Assembly: GCA_035610835.1 (NCBI GenBank)
Contig: CM069442.1
Span: 60,367,950-60,431,949, forward strand
DNA length: 64,000 nt
Direction of reading: 5' to 3'
From: Ophiura sarsii
Lineage: Eukaryota > Echinodermata > Ophiuroidea > Amphilepidida > Ophiuridae
The notes below the pieces were generated by a model that was not told where the DNA came from, did not search any database, and saw only the letters and a list, made by a program, of their open reading frames with translations. Made by a program: the position numbers and the translations under genes. The first letter of the stretch is position 1, and each line of letters opens with the position of its first letter. Of this stretch, positions 12,201 to 23,400 are shown piece after piece.

Positions 12201-13231
12201 TGCGCATGCATCCCCCAATTGCACTACCGGTAATCGATAAGGTATCCGTAGATGGGTCCGCGTGTAGAAAATAAAAATGTGAAAATGAAAATCGGACTTC
12301 ACCTTACATTTTGGAAAATAACTTCTTCAATAATCACCTAATCCTAGCGTGCAATATCTCATATTAAAGAAGATGAACTTTTCAACAACTTTATTATTTA
12401 ATATTTTTAGGTAGGATATATATTTTTAGAGTTAGAAGCCCATTTATTACCTGTATAGTTTAGACTATCAATACCCAAACTATTTACCAGGCTTTTCAAA
12501 CATGCTAGTCATACAGGTGTGGGCGAAACAGACATAGTATCAGCTCCACACAACATTTCAATAAAGATAATCATCCCCTCTATTGAAGATCTATGGTTTA
12601 TGACATCTCCATAATAACACTGTTTAGATCATTTGTTGTATTGTCCATAACATAGTCTACATCAGTTCTCAGTATTTTGAGTGCTCCCATCCCACCATAA
12701 TGGGTTTCTGTCTGTGCTGTGGCAAAAGTGATTGCTGTTGACAGCCCAGGCATACTATTTCCTCCATGAACCAGTTCATTCTTTGGATACTAAAGAATGC
12801 TGTAAGGATGTACAATTTCAATTCTTATCATCTGCACTACATAGCATAGTCTTGTGTAACTGATTATTCATATATCTCAAGGAATTCTTGGTAAATATTA
12901 CCAAAGATGGAGAAATCTTGTGGTTGCGTGCTCTACAGCCAAAAATGATGGCTGTATTTATCTATTTCATTCTATAACAGGGTTTGGTGCCGAATGAATC
13001 AGAAGATGAAGAGGTGGAGTGTGACACTGGGGAAAGTGTCAAGGTAAGATCATTTCACATTTCCATTAAAAATAGCAGATGTAATGGTAAATCAATTTCT
13101 TACACAAAAGCCTATAAACCATATAATACATTCTGGCTGTAATTACTCATCTTGTTATGTTTTTATTTCCTCAGAAAATCGGACTGGATACACATGGGAA
13201 AAGATTTTCTAATCTCTGCACTTTATTGTGA
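7430..13231 (+). CDS. Ankyrin-repeat protein, 3' eight exons
   Basis: Eight exons (7430-7513, 9374-9475, 9887-9991, 10352-10432, 10715-10819, 11415-11540, 12981-13043, 13175-13231) join in phase 0 at every junction and give 240 residues ending in TGA. Exons 1, 2, 4 and 5 show ankyrin helix-turn-helix patterns (AVTKGDLEEVKHLI, LLMQAIMYGHSHIAQLLV, SLLMRAIRTGRRDLVRLLL). Exon 3 has a weaker repeat (TALDYAAERNMDSVHELIE). Exon 7 is acidic and exon 8 a short basic tail. Ankyrin arrays are protein-binding scaffolds; no catalytic domain, signal peptide or membrane segment is visible, so no specific function can be given. The first exon was not found: the acceptor before AATTTG is required because an in-frame TAA precedes it, and no upstream ATG exon with a phase-0 donor was recognised. 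The gene converges on the LRP2-like gene. Confidence 0.85.
7514..9373 (+). other. Ankyrin gene intron a-b
   Basis: 1.86 kb intron. It holds a possible LINE 3' tail (about 7905-8062, ending in GCCAAATAAAACTTACTTAC), a Harbinger-like MITE (8092-8893), and homopolymer C and G tracts. Confidence 0.6.
8092..8893. mobile_element. Harbinger-like MITE with TTA target duplication
   Basis: Terminal inverted repeats GGACCGTTCATTATTGATGG at the left and the reverse complement, with few changes, at the right (CCACCATAAATAATGAACGG then TCCC). Both ends are flanked by TTA (8089-8091 and 8894-8896), matching the TWA target site of PIF/Harbinger elements. The C tracts at 8160-8176 and 8230-8239 are internal. 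No transposase is present. Confidence 0.65.
9374..9475 (+). CDS. Ankyrin gene exon b (102 bp, phase 0-0)
   Basis: Acceptor TTTGATAG, donor CAG|GTAATA. Encodes 34 residues with a typical repeat: DGCSLLMQAIMYGHSHIAQL, then LLVNTGADV. It continues the repeat begun in the previous exon. Confidence 0.88.
9476..9886 (+). other. Ankyrin gene intron b-c
   Basis: AT-rich intron with a G tract just after the donor (9494-9511). Nothing else recognised. Confidence 0.6.
9887..9991 (+). CDS. Ankyrin gene exon c (105 bp, phase 0-0)
   Basis: Acceptor ATGTTACAG, donor AAG|GTCAGT. Encodes 35 residues including KTALDYAAERNMDSVHELIE, a degenerate ankyrin repeat that closes the first three-exon module. Confidence 0.85.
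10352..10432 (+). CDS. Ankyrin gene exon d (81 bp, phase 0-0)
   Basis: Acceptor TCTATGCAG, donor CCG|GTGAGT. Encodes 27 residues, NIQMAVEDGNSKLTKSLL then QQDADINTP. The pattern parallels exon a (N-x-x-x-AV-x-x-G, then D-x-N-T at the end). Confidence 0.86.
10715..10819 (+). CDS. Ankyrin gene exon e (105 bp, phase 0-0)
   Basis: Acceptor CTTTCTACAG, donor CTG|GTAAGT. Encodes 35 residues, NGESLLMRAIRTGRRDLVRL then LLDEGIDVAYVLL. It is the best-conserved repeat of the second module and parallels exon b. Confidence 0.9.
10820..11414 (+). other. Ankyrin gene intron e-f
   Basis: AT-rich intron without recognisable repeat or RNA. Confidence 0.5.
11415..11540 (+). CDS. Ankyrin gene exon f (126 bp, phase 0-0)
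   Basis: Acceptor TTTTTCTTAG, donor GAG|GTAGGT. Encodes 42 residues beginning IRRDLSAGKHIVSRENAKTY and ending in an acidic YEEE. It is placed like exon c and looks like a diverged copy of it (I-x-x-x, K, AxxYAExxMxD against LDYAAERNMD). Confidence 0.85.
11934..12462. mobile_element. MITE with ~190-bp terminal inverted repeats
   Basis: Left end ACTATACAGGTAATAAATGG, right end its reverse complement. The arms match for about 190 bp (for example AAAAATATATATCCTACCTA against its complement near 12413). The centre contains a second GC-richer hairpin (GCGTATTG...CAATACGC, about 12162-12188). It lies in the ankyrin intron before exon g; target duplication unclear. Confidence 0.75.
12981..13043 (+). 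CDS. Ankyrin gene exon g, acidic (63 bp, phase 0-0)
   Basis: Acceptor TCTATAACAG, donor AAG|GTAAGA. Encodes 21 residues (GLVPNESEDEEVECDTGESV, then K), strongly acidic and probably disordered. Confidence 0.8.
13175..13231 (+). CDS. Ankyrin gene exon h, C-terminus and stop
   Basis: Acceptor TTTCCTCAG. Encodes 18 residues (KIGLDTHGKRFSNLCTLL) and TGA at 13229-13231, followed by 3' UTR. No AATAAA occurs close downstream. Candidates at 14387-14392, 17685-17690 and 18238-18243 are distant, so the true 3' end is unknown. Confidence 0.75.
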   Translation, partial: KIGLDTHGKRFSNLCTLL

Positions 13232-13404
13232 TCACTGGAAGAAGAGTAATTTACTCATGTTTATGGTTCCTCAAGAGTGAAAACTTGCTTTAGAAAGACA
13301 GTGGAAATAGTCTTAAAACTAATCCTAATCCAATTAAACGTACTTAGGCTCCAAGTATACACTAAGTTCATGGTAGAATGAAGTGTCTCTTAATATTATC
13401 ATAT

Positions 13405-13640
13405 CGTAGCTGTTCTGTCAAAACTTTGTATCTCCTTATGGCCCTTCAGCATGTATAAAGTAATACTTCCTATATATAACCATTGAGAAATATGCTCTAA
13501 ACATGTTTAAGGGCCAAAAACACATTTATCATAACCTTGCAAATGCTCTTGCCCCTGAACATGTATAAAGCAACATTTCATATAGTTTTGGGTTATACAT
13601 GCTGAAGGGCAGGAAAACAAAACTCAAAGATAAGCTGCCT
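13405..13640. repeat. Inverted repeat in the ankyrin 3' flank
   Basis: CCCTTCAGCATGTATA at 13443-13458 and its exact reverse complement at 13593-13608, with weaker pairing outside. A second CATGTATAAAG copy is inside. Likely a small MITE or a transcribed hairpin in the 3' UTR. Confidence 0.6.
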
Positions 13641-13984
13641 TTTATTTCGTCTTAAACTGGATTCATACATCGCCTCAAGCGCACTATTTCTGAAATGCTA
13701 AATATGGGGTGGGTGACAAAACACACTTGATTAACTTTATAAACACAAAACGATTATATTGGAATGATATGCAAATTCTCTTTAATACAATCTGTAAGCC
13801 ACCGAGTTTAAAACACTTTGAATACACACATGAAAACATTATTTTTTTTTGTACAGAATACAGGAAACATTGGTATAAAAATACTATGGAATAAGTATAC
13901 AAAACATGATACAATGCATCATCATACATAGTACAATTTTAAATTTAATTTTAATTTTTTTTTACACAATATGAATTTAAATTT

Positions 13985-14540
13985 ATACAGGCGAGTAAAA
14001 AACCCAGCAACAGTGGAAAGAAGCCATCTTGTTTTAAAAACCAAATTGAAATTAAAAATAGAAATTTTGAGTGAAAAATGAAGTCAATCATGTTAATGTT
14101 TGTCTATGAGGCATCATAAATAAGCATAAGTGCACAAAATAACATCCTTCACTCAATTTAGAAAACCCAAGATTAATTTATGGTGTAATCGAAATTTCAT
14201 GAACATGTATTATTTATAAAGGAGAACTATGCTATGTAGTATGTTCAAAATTTGAATAACAATATGACTTTTTGCAAAATTTGTTGGTGGGGTAGTGAAA
14301 ATGGAAATGTGCAGTGTCAATTGCAATTCATGCTTTGTGGACAAACATGTAAATTGGGTACAAAGTAAAAAGGTTCACCAAAGACAAATAAAAAATGTGA
14401 TTGCCCTCATTTGTTCACACAAAGCTACAAACAAATTTGATATTCTTACAAGATTTGAAAAAATCTTAAATCCATCATGATTTTGAAAACAAGATGGCTT
14501 CTTTCCACTATTACAGTTTTTTTTTAACCATCCTGTAGAT
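13985..14540. mobile_element. MITE-like inverted-repeat element
   Basis: AGTGGAAAGAAGCCATCTTG (from 14009) is matched by its reverse complement (ending about 14508). Weaker pairing extends to TACAGG...CCTGTA ends. About 550 bp, no coding content. Confidence 0.6.
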
Positions 14541-17500
14541 CACTATCATCTGAACTTTAGGGGCCATCTTCTGGGTATAGCTATACTTAAACTTGAATTG
14601 CTGTATATCTACCAATATGACCTTGTAGAGTTGACCTTTAGGTACATCTTCAGTAAAGCATTATAATACATGTACCAGGTGACCTTTCATCATCCACCTT
14701 TACGCAACAAAAAAACCCCATCCTGTTCTTCTGGCCTAACCGACCTTTTTTTTTGAATTTGTGCAATTTTCCCCCAAATTTTGTTTGAAATTGCTATATC
14801 TAGAAATGTTTGAAATATTTTGATTTTATTGAAAATTTACAAAATTGCTGAAAATTAAAAAAATTTTGCCCGCAGAAAAGGTTTTTTTGTCGCCTTAAAG
14901 GTTAATGTAAGGTTACATCTAGGGTATCTCAGATTGAAGCATCAGGGTACATGCACCAAGTGACCGTTTCAAAGCTGCCAACATTGGTATCCAGCAATCA
15001 GGGAGATTCTCTTCACCAATTAGGGCGATTTTAAAAATTACATGTAATGTAATAGATAAGATGTTTCCCCAATCAGGGAGGTTGTCAAATTAATGTGCCC
15101 AGATCATATTAGTTTCAGAGATTATCCTGCTGGATCAAGAAGTGTTGGCAGCTTTGCTTGAGGTGACCTGTAGGTGACCTGTAGGTGACCTCTAGGGTAC
15201 AGGTATATTCAAACATCAGGATGCATGTGCTCATTTACGAAACAGGTATTCACATAATTCCAATAAGCATATGTCTCTATTGTGAGATTTGCATAATGGT
15301 GAATTACAATAGGCACATTACAAACCCCATAATCAACCCCTAAGTAATGTTCACACTAATCAGTGTCATATTGTGCTCAGCTAGAAAAAGAAATCTACAT
15401 TCTACTTACAGAAAATATACATCTAAACCACTAATGTGGGCGTAATTGTGAGTAATTGAAATCTTAAAATACGAGGCACTCTGTCATTTTTTTTTGGGGG
15501 GGGGGGGGGGGGGATAAAACGAACATTTTTATAATTTGGTGTCAATGGTAAAAGGCCACTATATTAGCCAGTGTTGATATTGAAATCAGAAACTGAAACT
15601 GGATATCTATATTTGGGAATAATTCTGGAAATCCCACCACACTTTATTCCATAAAACGTAGAGTGTGAAGGGTATTACATAATTATTCCAATATTTGTTT
15701 AAATTGATATCATATGCACTCCATTTATTGGTCAGACCTTGATCAGAAATAAAACTGATGTTTTGATTCATTTAAGTCACTTACATGACAAACGCAGACA
15801 GTGTTATACCTAGAAAACATTTTTGAAGTGGGGGCTCATTTTACATTGTAATTATCTCCCCGAACCCATTTACAAAATATATAACTCTATTCTTAATTGT
15901 AGGCACATGCGGTATTCGCAAGGTGGGAATTATAATAATTATCATCTATATCCATGATTTCATTTAAAATATTCATGTATTGATAACTGGCCAGTTTAAC
16001 AAATTTGGTTATTCTATTTTATGTTTGGTAATTGTAATATATTTATGATTCGAAATCTTTTCATTTTTCATTTTTTGTAAATATTAATACATAACAAAAC
16101 TATACATAAAGGTGAAACAATCAGCAGCAAGGTCACATGTCCTTGTTTTTACCAGTGTTTGCTTTCAGTAACATATAAAAGATGCTCTGGTAAAAGCTGA
16201 TTAACTACTTGAGGCTGTAACATTGGGCCAAATGGAATCACACTTTCTGTGTGTAAACACTGATTGTCTTTTTCTGGTGAAAGTTATGTTGGTGAGTGGT
16301 TGTTGTTGTTATGCGAGTTCTCTGCTATTTGTGTGTAAAACCATATTCTAAGCTTTGGTATTAATTCCCTGTACCACTACTTGTATTTATTTTTAAAACC
16401 CATCATGGTCATTTATTGAATACCAATGCTATCATAGATTACATTGCTGGTCTTTGATCAACATTTTAATGTGAGTTAACATATAATGGGGAGGGGGGGG
16501 GGGGGGGGGGGGGGGGAGGAAGTCCCCTAAAACTTAAAATACTTTTCCACACACATGTGATGTGAGCGAGCTCCTCTATAATACAGAATGATGTGTTAAA
16601 TGTCAAAGTCTCAGCTTTTAATCAAGCTTTAAGGGCTATGTGTGTCATATTGGCTTCCGAACCTATGTGCCACTATGGAGTAGTGACTGCAGGAAACTAG
16701 TGTATTATACTGTGAACACTAATAAGCAAGTATGAGAGCATTGAGTTGGAGCGTTGTGGAGTATACTCATCCCTTTTGAGACACTCTGCATCCAAAGCCA
16801 TACCATATCATTTTTGGATAAAACTGGCCACATTATATTGGCCAATTTTGAGCCTGGCCTGGCAAATTTGCTCAAGTTTGGTCCCATCAGTACCCAATCG
16901 TGTGTCTGTATGGACTGACCAGGTAATCAAACAAATATTAACTCCATTTTGCTTGTTCACATCACATGTAGCAGACCCCTTATCTAGGTACATGGAATAT
17001 CAATTTTGGGATAACTTTTATCATTACTACCTTTGCTACCATAATTATCTATGCAGTACTACGTTCTATACACAACTATACATCTAAAACAAAGTACAAA
17101 ATTCACTATCTGCTAAAAATGTACAAACATTGTATAAAAAGTTGCCTATTGACTGGCATGTAAGCCTTACAGTCATATATTTATTTGCATAGAATACAGA
17201 TACAGGTCACCCAATGTTTTAGCTAAAGTGTATAAGGGAAAGATGCCTGTCACTATTCACATTTTTATCTAGTGGATTTTACAAATTCAAATGTGAATTG
17301 TTAAATTCAATGATGTATATTTCTAGCTTGGTATATATTCTCAGGGGGCAAAGTTCATTAACTATTGTGTGATGCATATCTAAGTGAGGGTATCAACAAT
17401 ACAGCCACCATCAATATGATGTATTGTTGAATGGATTAGATTCTATAATCTGTTCATCTATGTAATGTCAGGGTGTATTCTACTTATCAATGCAGCGCTA

Positions 17501-19556
17501 ACACACTTTGATTGTGTGGGACTCATGCTCGTACATTATACCTATGTTTGCCATCATTGGAATACACTCTGACGTCTTTGCAAAGAGTTAAATGAACAAA
17601 GTACAGATAAATCAGTGCAGGATTAAGGATGGATCATGTCATTTGATGCATATTTATCGTTGAATTAGCTCTAAATTTTGATATAATAAAGTATTCTCCA
17701 TGAATGTGATTTGTTATATAATCCGATTCAGAATCCCTTAAACATAGCATGATGTGCGTGTACAGGTACTTGAATTACATCTTGACAGGCATTCACAGAT
17801 ACATTTTGTAATTTCCGCCCAAAAGCAATGTAATTCAAAACCGTGACATTAATAACACTTGACTGGGTTCAAAACTGATAAAAATGCATATTTATCTCAT
17901 GATCCATAATCCTGTGTTATTGTTCAGGAAATTGTGATTTTGTGTCAATCAACTCTGATCACTATGAACTTGTTTGATTGGTGGTTGCATTGTACATACC
18001 CTAAATGTACAGACTCTTTATAACTGGCTGAAGTGAAGTGCTAATGAATATTTGTGCATATTGGAATGATGGTGTGGCGTGTCATAGAGAAAGAGTCTAA
18101 TACTATAATTTAGTTCAAACCAGTATGCTACAATGAGATGGTATTAACAAAGGATTGATAAATTCTAACGGCCTTAGATTTAACCTCTATTCTCGAGAGT
18201 ATACACACGATGATGTCATCTCAATACAATGTAATGTAATAAAGTCTGATAATACTATGTCTTCTGTCTTCAATTATTTATCAAATATGTTTGTTTAGTT
18301 TGAGGCACTTGTAACTTCAGCATAATTATGATGATCTAATTTGATTCTGTAAGTTTTTGACCCACAATACTGATCCTGGGGCATAATTTCTACCTAAGCT
18401 GCACTTTTCTTTCATTAACACAGGATTTATTATATTATTCAATCCATATAATTAGTTAACATAATATGTATATTTAAGTATTCATTGAAGTGTCTGGAAA
18501 GCACAATTTCCTTGCAACTCACGCTATGTAATTTAGTGTAAGACCTATAATCCTAAGGTTGTGGGTTTGAGTCTTGAAATGCTCTAGGACCAGAATTGTA
18601 AGGCTAAAACCAATGAACGGAATCTAACATGACAACTGATCACCGATTTCTCAGGAATATTTCAATGAAAGCCCTTTTTTAAACGCAACAAGTAAGACAA
18701 CAAATTACACCAGTTTTCAATCAATTTTTCACTTTCAGTCGAACACACTTACATACAAAGTCCCAGTACCCCCTGGAAGCACTTTGTTAGCACACAGGAA
18801 TTGAATCAATCAATGCTTTAGATAAACCTGCTATACTTCTCTATCCGCTATCCCAACCATAACATCAATTTTGTCATTGCTATAAAACGTGATCACATGG
18901 ATTACAATAAACCTAATCTACATCGTCCAGTCTATGTTGTTTGGCTAAACATAAAAATACTTTGCTTTTGAGAGTGTGCCGTGTCTTAATTGCACTCAAT
19001 CAAGGATGAGTAGCCGAGAGATAAGAACCACTTTTCTCACAAAAACCCATTATAAAATCTGTGTCAAGAAAATCCAACACTCGCATATATACAGGATGTG
19101 CTGAAGATAATCTTCATTCTGTGTACCACTCAAAATTTAGGTTTCTTTCTATAATTAGTTCTCTGTATAAGCAATAAAACTACCTTCAATTTTTGTTTAG
19201 GCTTGTGGAAACTTCCAAATATAATTTGCAACAAACAATTTTAGATTGCCAATTGAGATTAACAAAAGTAAATGGTTTGATTAAGACAGGGACACGATTA
19301 TGGGTGAAAAAGTAATAAGCAAATTTGCTGTTGTCTGATTTGAATATACCTTTATATAAATGATAGAAAAACACACCCTCATTACAATGTAACCCCATAC
19401 AATGCATCCATGTTTAACCAAACACTACAGAATATATATAAACAAGACTGAATATAGTTAGTGTGGGTGGGATGATCGTAACACATATAATGTACAAAAT
19501 ATGTGGTAGAATTTCTGTGTATTAAGATAAGCTTATACACTTAGAGAATTAGAACT

Positions 19557-19566
19557 TTATTTATTT
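19557..19566 (-). promoter_or_regulatory. Candidate poly(A) signal of the LRP2-like gene
   Basis: AATAAATAAA on the minus strand, about 580 bases downstream of the LRP2-like stop codon. Two overlapping canonical hexamers make it the best candidate between the stop and 19000, but it is not proven. Confidence 0.4.
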
Positions 19567-20139
19567 ATATATTGGATTGAGTCTGATGGTTTCACAAATC
19601 TGTGCCTTGTCATTATATGTTATCTTGACCTCCACATAGGCTTTTATACACAAGGAGTGTGGTTGCAATTTCAGTGCGGAATAAATTTCACAAAGAGAAG
19701 GGGGAAATTCCACACCATTTTGTTTGAAATCAACACCATATTGTTGCAGAATTCTACACCCAGGGAGTAGGTCATGACAAACGATGCACACACAATTGAC
19801 AAAAATTGGAAAATGACAAAAAAAGCCCCCCAAAAAAGACAATGGTATGGTAGTTTTCAACATAATCAATTTTAGTGAGCCCTGGGAATCTACATCATAT
19901 TGGAGTGGAAGTCAAAACCATGGTGATAAATTATTCCCCAATTGGCGATTGAAGCCAAATTTCACATCTTTTAGTGCCACATTACACATCAATTACTTTT
20001 ACCAAACACAAAACCACTCACATTTCACAGAATAATAAAAAACCCAAACACTTATAAAATATCACCCTATAATATTCTCTTTTTTTATCTTAATATACGA
20101 AGTACTTTTATATGAGATAAAAAATATTTTCAACTAATG

Positions 20140-20433
20140 CTACATATCTTCTTTCGTTACTAAAACATTTGTGTCACCCTCGGCGTCCGTCGGGGAATAC
20201 GCTGCAGGGGGCATTGGTGGTGCCATATTGACCTCTGGCATTGGCTGCAACGATGCATCTATACCGCCCTCTGGAATGCCATTCTTCTCTGGCAGAGCTA
20301 TGGCAATATCACCGTTAGTAGGAAGTCCAGTTTTCTCCGGCTCTGCTCCTACAGCTTGTAGCTGTGGGCTGGATGTCTCGTACACTGGATTCTGAAAACC
20401 TGCCTGGGAACCATTCATTGAAAATTCTGCAGG
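20140..20433 (-). CDS. LRP2: LRP2-like exon w33: tail with FQNPVY and stop
   Basis: 294 bp, phase 0 acceptor TTATTCACAG, stop TAG at 20140-20142. [12 protein letters not shown] carries the single FxNPxY endocytosis motif. [16 protein letters not shown] is proline-rich, and the protein ends [11 protein letters not shown]. The final segment aligns by eye with the end of vertebrate megalin up to KED, but lacks the following S-E-V PDZ ligand. Confidence 0.92.
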   Translation of the reverse strand, partial: PAEFSMNGSQAGFQNPVYETSSPQLQAVGAEPEKTGLPTNGDIAIALPEKNGIPEGGIDASLQPMPEVNMAPPMPPAAYSPTDAEGDTNVLVTKEDM

Positions 20434-23400
20434 CTGTGAATAAATCAAAATAACATAGATTTGGTTATTTAACAGGTGAATCTGACAAAATGTCTACAAT
20501 CGAGCCATTAATGCTCATATACTATCCATTACTTAAAATGATCACCTTAAAGTGGTTTGGCTTTGGATAGATGGGCTGACTATGGACCAAACTACAAGGA
20601 AGTGTTGTTTTTTATCCATGAATTAATATTTTTCTAATGAAGTCCTATATTGTCCTACATTGTCCAAAGATTCCCCCAAGCACATACTCTAAATAATTGA
20701 AATTATATAAATGTGTCCAAAGTAACCTACTGTCTAAAGTAGTCTCACTTGGTGAAGCATGCAATAAGTGTATTCCCTTAAGTTCATACGTATGCATTCT
20801 TCAATTGTACATGATACAAACTAAAGCCCACCATGTAGAGTCTATTTGTCTATCACAAGACAGTGACGTAACTGCGTCATTCACTAATTGCAGTACATAA
20901 ATGCTTGCACCTGCTTGAAATGCTGGCATATACATACAACACATAGAAAGATACATACGTGTGCTAAATGCTGCATCTGTAAAGTTACGTCACTGTCCAG
21001 AGGAAGTTAAATAGAGAATAGCATAAACCTGCCAAGTTTTGTATATTTTGAAAATAAATTGGACAAAATGTTGCACTGTTATTCTGCACTTACCGCTGTT
21101 CCATTTGTGCCTTCTGCCATGGGTACAGGTGGACCGGGTAGATCTATATTGGTGCCACCCCTGTAGCTTACTGGACCATCACTGGATTCTTTCACACTGA
21201 AAAATAACAAAGAGTCAGTGGTGTTATATATCTATACTGAGTGTTGTAAATGTATTTTAACATACATCTTAACACACAACTCCATATTCCTGTTAGTAGC
21301 AAGAGCTACCAACATTCCAATCTCATACATTCTGTACAGCAATCACAGGATACTTTAAGATCACATACACCATATTATGGTTAAACAAATCCACGATCAG
21401 AAATGTCCCCCAAATTTGGTCATTAGAACATGCAAATAATGCTTTATTTTCAAGTAACTGTCTGTAGAATCAGGGAAAATCAGTGCAGCTCTGTACTTTG
21501 CAGAGCACCCTAATTGCCCGCCCCTTAGTTATGCACACCAACACCTACATTGCGCAACATTGGGGAGATTTGGAATAGGGCTATAAGCACTTCAATGTAT
21601 CAACTAATTCAATATAAGCCCATCTCTTCATCGCTAGATTTGGTTTGATATTGATTAAAATGTCTTCTCTTGTATGTTCTGCTTTATAAGCCTTCAAAAA
21701 TACTCATAAATTTGAAATAGATGGCACTATAAAAGTTAAAGAAGTAGATCAGTTAAAATGTGAATGAAAAGCATATGAACAGAGTGAAACAATCTATGGC
21801 AAATAATTAGAAAGCTCAAAATAGAACAGAGGTGGATCTTGCAGAGACAGAGCACGGCATTACTCAAACAAGTGAGACCAGATGTCAAAAAGATGAGAAA
21901 GTTGATCTTACATGCATATTGGACATAAACAAACATGGTCTGATCTGACCAAAACCGCTTATAAAATATGCAAAATGTAACCAAGCTAACATCCCCAAAG
22001 TACACCTTGTCTCTGCAATACAAATCAAAAGTGTCTCAGAATTATATCACAACACTTGAGTACAATACTTGGCTGCCATGGGAAGAGAAATTCTCACAAT
22101 TCTCACAACAGAACAAGAAAAACCAGAAAAGTCAAACAGCAAGGCACAAAGGAGCTTCTCACTGTCAAGCACCGTTTAAATCACTGCAGCATTAACCACT
22201 GACCGATAGCCCTCATGATGAAAAACTATCAGCAATGCTATAGCTGAATCAATTCAGTCACTGTCAGATCTGATCAGTGAAATCATGACTGCTATAAGCC
22301 CAAATAAATTCTCTTTCCTCACCGTCATAACTGATAGTTGAGAATTTGGTTGATAAAGAGGCATAAGAACTGGGCAAACTATAACACATGGCATTGCACT
22401 AGAATCAGCAAGCCAAACAGAGCTGACATATGCACGCACGCAAAGCTTGAGAGAACCTCCAACAATGACAGACAAACAAGACAAAACTTGAAAAGTATTC
22501 TTGGGAGTGATTGAAACTGGTGTCCATAAACCGAAGATTTAGAGTTCTACCAAGAAAGCCATCAGCATTTCCAATGCCTCTTGACCCACCAATCAATTGC
22601 TAAATACATTCACCATTCTCTAGGAGTAAACTCAACATTATGATTCATTATATTCATACACTAGTTTGAAAGGCAGGCAGTGTAAGCAAATACAAAAGGT
22701 GATGTTCACATTTTACACATGTGTCACAGATGCATGCATTAACATTGACATTAACTTTTTTCACATTTATTTTCATACAAAATCATTAGCAAAAATCATT
22801 TTTTTTGCAGTGATTAAAAGATGCAATATTCAAACAGGCAGCTTGATAAATGTAAAATATAACCATTCAAATTGAACATGTTATTACTTTTGTACAACTG
22901 TCAAACACAACAAATCATAACAGTCAATGTTGCTATGAAAGTGAAGGCCATGGATAGGTCTCTTTTCTCCAGTTTTAAGAACTTTAAGTGCATATTTATT
23001 ATTTAATTATAGGTAAATGAATAATGTGTGAGTGTTGTTTCACAAAAAAATTAGAGAAATCAATGCATGTGCGTTGATGTTGATGTATGAATAATGGCAC
23101 AATCCTGCAGGGGAGTACTATTGTGAGCATATCAACATTTGTGCAAGTGCATTGATTTCTTCGAGAAACAAAACATATGCCGTATAGACCTAATTCAATA
23201 CAACACTTTATACAAATCTAAATTTACTATTTTGTGCATACAGGTTTACTACCACCAGCAGTACAAATTGGCGAACCCCGTGCTGCCTGAACAACGAATT
23301 AAAACAAAGTGTGTGGTGTGCGCACTGTACGGCGGGAGTGCAATTAGATCTTTTCATTACACTCCACATATTTTTGTTCCCTATTTTTTGATTGGTTTGA

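Larger units (their letters stand above)
13232..20139. other. Convergent intergenic/3' UTR region
   Basis: 6.9 kb between the two stop codons. No exon pattern recognised in either strand. It holds several inverted-repeat elements (13405-13640, 13985-14540, imperfect arms near 17616-17655/17885-17920), a triplicated GTAGGTGACCT at 15168-15203, and G tracts at 15497-15513 and 16492-16516. Parts must be the 3' UTRs of both genes. Confidence 0.5.

Noticed and set aside
7430..13231. Assignment to a named ankyrin protein (for example ASZ1/GASZ)
   Set aside because: No SAM or leucine-zipper region follows the repeats and the C-terminus is short and acidic/basic; no specific orthology could be supported.
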